Below, one piece after another: positions 58,912 to 64,000 of a DNA stretch of 64,000 bases. Origin of the DNA: an uncultured Eubacterium sp. (lineage in GTDB: Bacteria; Bacillota; Clostridia; Lachnospirales; Lachnospiraceae); contig CAJUTM010000016.1 in NCBI GenBank assembly GCA_910589595.1, positions 3,416 through 67,415 of the forward strand, written 5' to 3'. The translations under genes and the position numbers were made by a program. How positions within the stretch are numbered: the stretch's first letter is position 1; every line of letters starts with the position of its first letter. The notes below the pieces were generated by a model. That model was not told the DNA's origin. It did not search any database and saw nothing but the letters and a program-made list of their open reading frames with translations.

Positions 58912-59222
58912 TACTTTGCCCTCCTTGTACGCATATCATTTTCAAAACGTTCGGAACTCGGATAATACGTTGTAATAATATAAATCCATTGTCCATCTGT
59001 TCCAGCCACTACATGCAAAATCTTATTTGTCATCGTATAGCCAAAAATCAAACAACTGGGATATGGAAAATCGTTTGGATAGTCTTCAATGATTTCTCCA
59101 TCACCAATGCACTTCTTAACATCTGCTCTGGATATATCCCGTTCTCCCATTCTTTCCACGCAATGAGTCGACCATCGTATTTTGTTTTCCCGTATCAAAT
59201 TTTGCAAAATATCCATCTTCAT
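58911..59222 (-). CDS. DUF4258 protein, probable toxin
   Basis: The 103-residue protein has the DUF4258 pattern 'IRWSTHCVERMGERDISRADVKKCI' and 'LHVVAGTDGQWIYIITTYYP', a RelE/MqsR-like small fold with conserved His and Arg. Proteins of this type are paired with YgiT-type antitoxins and are thought to be mRNA interferases. Activity is not shown by sequence alone. The pair is enclosed by two identical 44-bp repeats. Confidence 0.78.
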   Translation of the reverse strand: MKMDILQNLIRENKIRWSTHCVERMGERDISRADVKKCIGDGEIIEDYPNDFPYPSCLIFGYTMTNKILHVVAGTDGQWIYIITTYYPSSERFENDMRTRRAK

Positions 59223-59294
59223 TTCATTACCTCTATATTATCATTATATCCTATTCCATAACTTATATAACAGGCAAACCTCTGCCATTGTTTT

Positions 59295-59338
59295 AAAACC
59301 GCCCCTCGTACCAAACGATACTTCGGGGCGGTTCATTA
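59295..59338. repeat. 44-bp hairpin repeat, copy 2
   Basis: Identical to 58,627-58,670 and in the same orientation. It lies between the toxin start and the end of the serine recombinase gene, 42 bases from the latter. Together the copies bracket the toxin-antitoxin pair. Confidence 0.8.
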
Positions 59339-59379
59339 TACTAATCTAATTCTCTATTGGATTTCTCCAGTTTCCTCTT

Positions 59380-61065
59380 TTAAGAGTAATTTCCTACTTC
59401 TGAGCAATCGCCGCCTGTGCTACCTTGCACATTGGAGGGAAAATCTACTAAAGAAACATCCGGGTGTTTTGCCTTCCCGGAGGCTAAACAAGTAAATTCT
59501 CCATCAACCAAAGAAATTTTCCAGATATATCTGTCTTTCTCCACCTTGATATACTCCACAAAAGCGTCTATGATGCTTTCGGGTATATTATAGGTATCGA
59601 AATCAAATTCCTTCTCTATTGCAATTTTCAAGGCACAAATTTTATCAGCAACACTATCCGTAGTATCACTTTCCAAATGCTTACACTTCTCTATGTTTTC
59701 CTGCGTCTTTGCAATATCATCCTCTATCTCACCTCGCTTCCTTTGATAATCCTCCCTTGCAATTTCATCCGAAAGCCTCATGTCAATCAGATTATCCAGT
59801 TTCTTTCGATGTTTTTCTAACTGGTTCTCCAATCGGGTAATCTCTGCTGCATAATTCTTTTCCGGCTGGTCTTTCAAACTGCTTTCCAGTAACTGGTTGG
59901 CTATGGCAATTACCGTTTTCTTATCTTTCCAAAGCGTATCAAAGACAATTTTTGCCATCAATTCCAGTTTCCAATCCTGAATCAATGGTGCCTCGCATAC
60001 TCCCTCAATGCTCAGTCCCTTGTTTTTCCTTGTCCTGACAGAGCCTGTCCTGATCTGACTGTAGCACTGATAACAAAACTGTTTCTGCCCATCTTTTGTT
60101 GTGTGCCATACTTTACGATTGTACTGATGTCCGCACATACAAATCAACTTTTTGCACCAGACACTGGTGGGTGGATTTTTGCCCCGCTTTCCCCGGTTCA
60201 TAGCCGAAGAAGTATTGGAATCAAGTTTTTGCTGAACTTTTTCAAAGTCTTCCCGTGAAATAATCGGTTCATGCCGCCCTTCCACCGTTATCCGTTCCAC
60301 TTCTCCAAAGTTGTTTATCTTTTTCTGTTCCAGATAATCTGGAACATATTGTTTCCTATACTCAATGATACCACAGTAAAAAGGATTCCGCAACACTCTG
60401 GATATATTGGCGGGACTCCAGTTTGTCAGCCCTGTCGCTGTCTTACGACCAAGTTTTTCCAATTCAAACTGTATTTTTCTCGCCCCATAACCGTTAAGAT
60501 ATAAATTATATATCATCCGCACTGTTTCCGCCTGTTCCGGATTAACCACCAAATCCTTGCCGACACGGTCATAGCCAAGAATATTTCCATTACCATATAA
60601 AACACCATTTTGAAAAGAAACCTGCTGTCCGGCTTTTACCCGAAGTGATGTTTTTTTACTCTCATTCTGTGCCAAAGTAGCCATAATTGTCAATCGGAGT
60701 TCTCCATCTTCATCATTCATCGTCCAGATATTGTCCTCTGTAAAATACACTTCCACACCCATCCGCCTTAACTTTCTCGTTTCCTGCAATGTGTCTACTG
60801 TATTTCTCGCAAATCTAGATACTTCTCTGGTAATAATCAAGTCAAAACATCCTTTACTGGCATCTTCCATCATAGCCATGAATTGTTTTCTTTTCAATGT
60901 AGAGGTGCCCGTAATACCCTCATCTATGTAATATTCGTAAACTTTCCATTCAGAGTGCATGGATAATATATTATCATAATATTGTACCTGATTCCCTAAT
61001 GCAGAAATTTGTGCCTCATGCTCTGTAGATACTCTGGCATATATTGCAACTGTCCTCTCTGCCAT
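59380..61065 (-). CDS. Large serine recombinase
   Basis: The 561-residue protein has the resolvase catalytic domain ('VAIYARVSTEHEAQISALGNQVQYY' with the Ser nucleophile, then 'TREVSRFARNTVDTLQE'), a recombinase domain, a zinc ribbon ('CKKLICMCGHQYNRKVW' and 'FCYQCYSQIR'), and a coiled coil at about 425-480. This is the architecture of TnpX/phiC31-type integrases of clostridial elements. It should carry out integration and excision. Start at ATG 61,065 follows GGAGGG. Confidence 0.94.
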   Translation of the reverse strand: MAERTVAIYARVSTEHEAQISALGNQVQYYDNILSMHSEWKVYEYYIDEGITGTSTLKRKQFMAMMEDASKGCFDLIITREVSRFARNTVDTLQETRKLRRMGVEVYFTEDNIWTMNDEDGELRLTIMATLAQNESKKTSLRVKAGQQVSFQNGVLYGNGNILGYDRVGKDLVVNPEQAETVRMIYNLYLNGYGARKIQFELEKLGRKTATGLTNWSPANISRVLRNPFYCGIIEYRKQYVPDYLEQKKINNFGEVERITVEGRHEPIISREDFEKVQQKLDSNTSSAMNRGKRGKNPPTSVWCKKLICMCGHQYNRKVWHTTKDGQKQFCYQCYSQIRTGSVRTRKNKGLSIEGVCEAPLIQDWKLELMAKIVFDTLWKDKKTVIAIANQLLESSLKDQPEKNYAAEITRLENQLEKHRKKLDNLIDMRLSDEIAREDYQRKRGEIEDDIAKTQENIEKCKHLESDTTDSVADKICALKIAIEKEFDFDTYNIPESIIDAFVEYIKVEKDRYIWKISLVDGEFTCLASGKAKHPDVSLVDFPSNVQGSTGGDCSEVGNYS

Positions 61066-61128
61066 TGAAGTTTACCCTCCTTTGCTGTTTTTCCTAATTT
61101 TGTTCACACCTATATAATACCACACGCT

Positions 61129-61287
61129 TTACTTCTTTTCAAGCATTTTTTTACCTTTTTTCTCTACGGCTGACATAACCTCTTTAGAAATAATCCCTTT
61201 CACACATATACTCCTGATAAGAGCAATTGCCATCATGGTATCAAGTTCTTTTCTGACATCTTCATTCATCTTTTCCTTTTCTTCCAC
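61129..61287 (-). CDS. Small protein upstream of the recombinase
   Basis: The frame starts at GTG 61,287 (after AAGGGG, 52 residues) or ATG 61,269 (46 residues) and ends at TAA 61,129. The product contains 'MNEDVRKELDTMMAIALIRS' and a Lys-rich end; it looks like two short helices. It precedes the recombinase by 63 bases on the same strand, so a joint role in recombination is possible. I do not recognise the family. Confidence 0.55.
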   Translation of the reverse strand: MEEKEKMNEDVRKELDTMMAIALIRSICVKGIISKEVMSAVEKKGKKMLEKK

Positions 61288-61896
61288 GTATGAACACCCC
61301 TTTCATCTTATGGCATCCGGAGCCAGTTCCGATCTCCGGATGCTATTTAATAAGGAAGAAAGTAATGAGACTAACAAAATGCAAGTCTCCACCTGCTTCT
61401 TTGGCATTTCTGCCAATAACAATACATTCTGTCAAATGCACTCTTATTGACAGAAATCATCAAAATCTCCAGTTGAAATCATCGGTGGTTATGGTCAGTA
61501 ACCCACTCTGGACTTGCACCAATTATCATAGAACCCTTACGGGGAGTATCATTATCAAAAGTAGTCGCAACCTCGAAACCACCACGGTTCCTGTTTTGCA
61601 TGGATATTCTCGCAGCCAGACTGTCACATGGGAAAATGCTAACCTCCCGACTGGCTATGGCGTATCTGCGGTACGGCGCAATGCGTAACTACTCCGAACG
61701 TCCGATGAAATCATCATATTCAGTTATAATGTCCACTAGAAAAGAATATATTTTTGTAGCTGCATCCTGTGGACACATTTAAGTATAGGCGAGTATTTTC
61801 TGTTTGGGTAGGACTTATGTTTCGGAAAACTTGCCCGATTTATCGGCGTATGAGCAAAACAAAAAGGTATCCCGATTATTCTGCTCTCAGAATACC
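61288..61896. other. Region without a supported gene, left of XRE
   Basis: About 600 bp. Open frames exist on both strands (for instance plus 61,290-61,688) but none has a ribosome binding site or a family I recognise. One 36-bp sequence at 61,816-61,851 recurs with 30 of 36 matches at 62,311-62,346. Confidence 0.35.
61816..61851. repeat. 36-bp imperfect repeat, copy 1 (flanks XRE gene)
   Basis: TATGTTTCGG, then a variable 10 bases, then CGATTTATCGG. Copy 2 lies at 62,311-62,346 in the same orientation. The two bracket the XRE gene at 61,897-62,256. Regulatory use is a guess. Confidence 0.45.
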
Positions 61897-62256
61897 TTAC
61901 TGATCAGATTGGCATATATCTCTATTTTCCTCAAGTAACGCCTTTATGTACCCCTCTATACACCCTTTCTGTCTCTCCGATAACCTACGAAAATTCTTAA
62001 CAAGCCATACCTCACTCTTTTCATTCAGGCAGACGGCATTATCCTCATCGTCAAAAAGTTCAGAAGGTGGCACTCCCATTCCCTGTGCAATCTTACGGAT
62101 ATTGCTCTCCCGCACATCATAGTCCTCTTTCTGCCCCAGACTCCACAATGTACTTTCTGGAATCCCACTCCTTTTGGAAAATTCATAGCGTGTCATGCCC
62201 GTTTCCGCTAAAAAATCCAAATATCTCATTCTAACAGATTTACTAATGGCAGACAC
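61897..62256 (-). CDS. XRE-family helix-turn-helix protein
   Basis: The 119-residue protein has 'MTRYEFSKRSGIPESTLWSLGQKEDYDVRESNIRKIAQGMGV', a Cro/CI-type helix-turn-helix, and an additional helical tail ('RRLSERQKGCIEGYIKALLEENR') that may allow dimerisation. The start is uncertain: GTG 62,256 lies directly on the GAGGGGG ribosome binding site, while a later ATG at 62,229 would cut off the first nine residues. It is divergent from the second XRE gene and may control the element. Confidence 0.78.
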   Translation of the reverse strand: MSAISKSVRMRYLDFLAETGMTRYEFSKRSGIPESTLWSLGQKEDYDVRESNIRKIAQGMGVPPSELFDDEDNAVCLNEKSEVWLVKNFRRLSERQKGCIEGYIKALLEENRDICQSDQ

Positions 62257-62310
62257 CCCCTCTTCCTTCTACACTAAGTATAGCTTGGCATAGAACCAAA
62301 GAATAGATTA

Positions 62311-62346
62311 TATGTTTCGGTGTACTGCCCCGATTTATCGGTGTAT
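62311..62346. repeat. 36-bp imperfect repeat, copy 2
   Basis: Matches 61,816-61,851 at 30 of 36 positions, with identical outer 10-mers on the left and CGATTTATCGG on the right. It lies 55 bases upstream of the XRE start. Confidence 0.45.
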
Positions 62347-62671
62347 CCTTTTCAATCCCACTTAGCATTGCTAAAGAAATCCCGGCAAGAGAAAAAGAGA
62401 GAAGATGCTGCAGATCCCTGAGACCTCTTTCCAACATCTTCTCTCTAAAAAACGCTATGGTGCTACCAAACAAGAATGGTGTAACCATACCGTGGATGGT
62501 GTAACAGTCTATTGCTATTCTATAGATTTTTTTAACTGTTTACCTGACTCTCCGAACATGATAATCTCCAATCTTTTCTTTTAGTACGGTATTACTATAC
62601 CTACGAAGTCTCCCCATACCGTTTTTACTTTTCTAAGGTATGGTTATAACATACTCGTAGGAGGTGGCACT

Positions 62672-63016
62672 ATGGCTCTCAATCCAAAACAGTTTGGCAC
62701 TGTTATGAAAAATGCCCGCATGGACAAAAAACTCACTCAGGCAGAATTAGCGGAAATTCTTGACCTTTCCTTATCTTATCTAAAAGATCTGGAACGTTTC
62801 AAAAACACGCCAAGCCTGGAGGTTTTTGCCAAAACCATACAATACTTTAACCTGTCTGCTGATACCGTGATCTATCCGGATAAAAACCTGCATAATGATA
62901 CATATCAGGAAATATTAAGACGGTTGTCACAATGCAATGAAAACCAACTTAAAATCATCCTTGCAACCACGGAGGCTGTTCTATCTGTTAATAACAGTCA
63001 GTCCCGACAGGATTAG
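62672..63016 (+). CDS. XRE-family helix-turn-helix protein
   Basis: The 114-residue protein has a clear helix-turn-helix ('LTQAELAEILDLSLSYLKDLERFKNTPSLEVFAKTI') in residues 20-62 and a helical C-terminal part. Start at ATG 62,672 follows AGGAGG. Proteins of this kind are common regulators of clostridial integrative elements. It is divergent from the XRE gene at 61,897-62,256. Confidence 0.85.
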   Translation: MALNPKQFGTVMKNARMDKKLTQAELAEILDLSLSYLKDLERFKNTPSLEVFAKTIQYFNLSADTVIYPDKNLHNDTYQEILRRLSQCNENQLKIILATTEAVLSVNNSQSRQD

Positions 63017-63084
63017 AGACAACTCAAATACTTATTTCTTCACTCCCACATTTAAGGTTCATTTTATTATGAAATGAGCCTTTT

Positions 63085-63426
63085 CTATTGCCGGATATGC
63101 TCTAAAATCCCCTCACTCATAAGTTCCGGTCTAAGCAATCCCATACCACTTAACAAAAGAATACAGTCAACATATCCCTGACAATACGCCTGCTGTGCCT
63201 CGACAGAGGCATTATTTTCCAGTTGTTCCAGCCATTCCTGAATAATCCCCCTCTCCTTTTCCTGCATTTGTTTCAATAGTTCTTCACCTTTAACCTGTGC
63301 TTTTTCCAGTTCTTCTTGAATCTTTTTCTGTCCCGGCATCTGAACCACCGACTTTTCTGAAAGGCTCTCACAGCGTAATTGCTGCATAAAACCTGCCACC
63401 TGTTCCCATATCCTGTTATTCTGCAT
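63085..63426 (-). CDS. Helical protein of unknown function (element-associated)
   Basis: The 113-residue protein is helical and rich in Glu and Lys ('KKIQEELEKAQVKGEELLKQMQEKERG'), followed by 'AQQAYCQGYVDCILLLSGMG'. Small proteins with such a pattern occur in clostridial conjugative elements, but I cannot name the family. The start at ATG 63,426 follows GGAGG with 8-base spacing. It is convergent with the XRE gene at 62,672-63,016. Confidence 0.6.
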   Translation of the reverse strand: MQNNRIWEQVAGFMQQLRCESLSEKSVVQMPGQKKIQEELEKAQVKGEELLKQMQEKERGIIQEWLEQLENNASVEAQQAYCQGYVDCILLLSGMGLLRPELMSEGILEHIRQ

Positions 63427-63542
63427 AATCAATGCCTCCATTTCTTTTATGTATTATGAGCAATTCTACGGCTGTTACACCATGCAGAATAAAAATATGC
63501 GACAACAACAAAAGAGCCAATGAACTGTACTTATTGGCAAGT

Positions 63543-63731
63543 TCATCGGCTCTGCGTCTTTGCGTCTGGCTCTGTGATGACTGTTACTCGTAAATTTTTT
63601 GCTTTAACCAATCTTTCCTGCCTGCATTTTGGGCAGTAGAGAGGATAATTTATCAGAATAGTATCCTCCCTAATTCTGCTACGGGTTTTGCTCCCGCAGA
63701 CAGGGCATAATATCCATTCTGTCTGTTTCAA
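63543..63731 (-). CDS. Cysteine-rich KTR domain protein
   Basis: The 62-residue protein has 'ILCPVCGSKTRSRIREDT' and 'YPLYCPKCRQE', two CxxC pairs with the KTR-like 'SKTR' motif of the cysteine-rich KTR family. The family is common in Tn916-like and other clostridial elements; its role is unknown. The start is TTG 63,731 after AGGA. It lies 19 bases after the stop codon of the MATE gene. Confidence 0.8.
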   Translation of the reverse strand: MKQTEWILCPVCGSKTRSRIREDTILINYPLYCPKCRQERLVKAKNLRVTVITEPDAKTQSR

Positions 63732-63750
63732 TTTCCTGCCTGCCTTTCTT

Positions 63751-64000
63751 TCAAAAATAATTGTATTGTTTCCGATGCCTGCATAGCAGATATACTGTCA
63801 GCATAAGCGTGAAAAGTTCCGCAAACGGTACTGCAAGCCATACGCCCATTACCTCTAAAAATCTCGGCAATACCAAAAGGGACACTGTAATAAATCCAAA
63901 TGTCCGCAGGAAAGATATGGTTGCAGACGCTTTCCCATTGGACAATGCCGTAAATAAAGCGGATGAAAAAATATTGCATCCAGAGAACAGAAAGCTGAAT
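63751..64000 (-). CDS. MATE-family efflux protein, C-terminal part (start outside window)
   Basis: The frame is open from the window end to TAA-type stop at 63,751. Its product contains 'FSGCNIFSSALFTALSNGK', 'ASATISFLRTFGFITVSLLVLP' and 'GVWLAVPFAELFTLML', which match the end of MATE (NorM/DinF-like) drug/sodium antiporters. Two membrane segments are visible. It is part of the serine-recombinase element or of the DNA it entered; the border lies outside. Confidence 0.78.
   Translation of the reverse strand, partial: FSFLFSGCNIFSSALFTALSNGKASATISFLRTFGFITVSLLVLPRFLEVMGVWLAVPFAELFTLMLTVYLLCRHRKQYNYF

Larger units (their letters stand above)
59339..64000. mobile_element. Serine-recombinase element, left part (right end outside window)
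   Basis: A large serine recombinase gene, a small conserved-looking ORF, two XRE regulators, a KTR protein and a MATE gene are grouped here. In many clostridial elements the recombinase gene lies at one end, so the border is probably near 59,340-59,380. No direct repeat of an attachment site can be shown within the window. The extent is therefore provisional. Confidence 0.45.

Noticed and set aside
59295..59338. 44-bp repeat as the attachment site of the serine recombinase
   Set aside because: Serine integrase sites are usually short shared cores, and the other copy flanks the toxin-antitoxin pair and not a complete element. A terminator duplication explains it as well.
61290..61688. Plus-strand frame of 132 codons as a gene
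   Set aside because: No ribosome binding site, overlaps the opposite-strand small gene at its start only by chance composition, and no family is recognised. Recorded as unexplained sequence instead.
62243..62488. Minus-strand frame of 81 codons upstream of XRE
   Set aside because: No ribosome binding site and it crosses the 36-bp repeat; it looks like non-coding sequence.
1..64000. CRISPR array
   Set aside because: No run of regularly spaced direct repeats with unique spacers was seen anywhere in the window.
1..64000. tRNA or rRNA genes
   Set aside because: No tRNA cloverleaf with CCA-type end or rRNA signature was recognised by eye; a covariance search would be needed to exclude them fully.

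Overview
The window looks like part of a chromosome from an anaerobic, gut-type member of the Clostridia, probably Lachnospiraceae-like. The reasons are AGGAGG-type ribosome binding sites with several TTG and GTG starts, FeoAB iron uptake, a But-like CoA-transferase, many XRE regulators and GNATs, and Clostridia-type mobilizable elements. This is inference from gene content; no rRNA or marker gene is present to settle it.

Layout. (1) 1-12,894 holds two related integrative mobilizable elements in tandem at the 3' end of guaA. Each has the order XRE regulator (plus strand), then on minus xis, tyrosine integrase, a MobC-like gene, a candidate oriT, a MobV relaxase and tnpV. The right-hand element (5,273-12,894) is bounded by an 11-bp direct repeat of the guaA 3' end. 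It carries a RepA-like ATPase and three cargo genes: a Nim-like flavoprotein, a methyltransferase-like protein and a GNAT. The left-hand element runs off the window and has no repA. (2) 12,883-29,885 is ordinary chromosome: guaA, a DUF308 membrane protein, a glycerophosphodiesterase, an XRE regulator, a sulfonate/nitrate-type ABC transporter, a Cu/Zn-SOD-like gene, a GH2 beta-galactosidase, feoA-feoB, a GNAT, a CbiT-like methyltransferase, a TPR-like protein and an NSS transporter. (3) 30,007-45,783 is a signalling region. A minus-strand operon of about 10 kb encodes REC-HD-GYP, PAS histidine kinase, a second (degenerate) REC-HD-GYP, CheR, CheB, CheY, CheA, CheW and an MCP. A divergent pair encodes a solute-binding lipoprotein and a membrane HD-GYP protein. 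No flagellar genes are visible, so the pathway may control cyclic-di-GMP rather than, or as well as, motility. (4) 45,803-58,594 is mixed accessory DNA: an SDR, GNATs, an RNase III with what look like two dsRNA-binding domains, a ferredoxin, a Phd-Doc module, a nucleoside phosphorylase with a TetR, an MFS pump with a TetR, a tyrosine recombinase, two XRE-enzyme fusions (VOC and PyrE-like), and an acetyltransferase split by an in-frame TGA behind a long attenuator-like leader. (5) 58,627-64,000 holds a YgiT/DUF4258 toxin-antitoxin pair between two identical 44-bp hairpin repeats. It is followed by the left part of an element with a large serine recombinase, XRE regulators, a KTR protein and the end of a MATE efflux gene.

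The observations most worth following are the tandem guaA elements with compensatory changes in paired oriT-like hairpins, an operator-like palindrome overlapping the attachment core and the guaA stop codon, the chemosensory/c-di-GMP operon with a pseudo-HD-GYP, the two-dsRBD RNase III, the HTH-PyrE fusion, and the leader plus in-frame TGA of the split GNAT.
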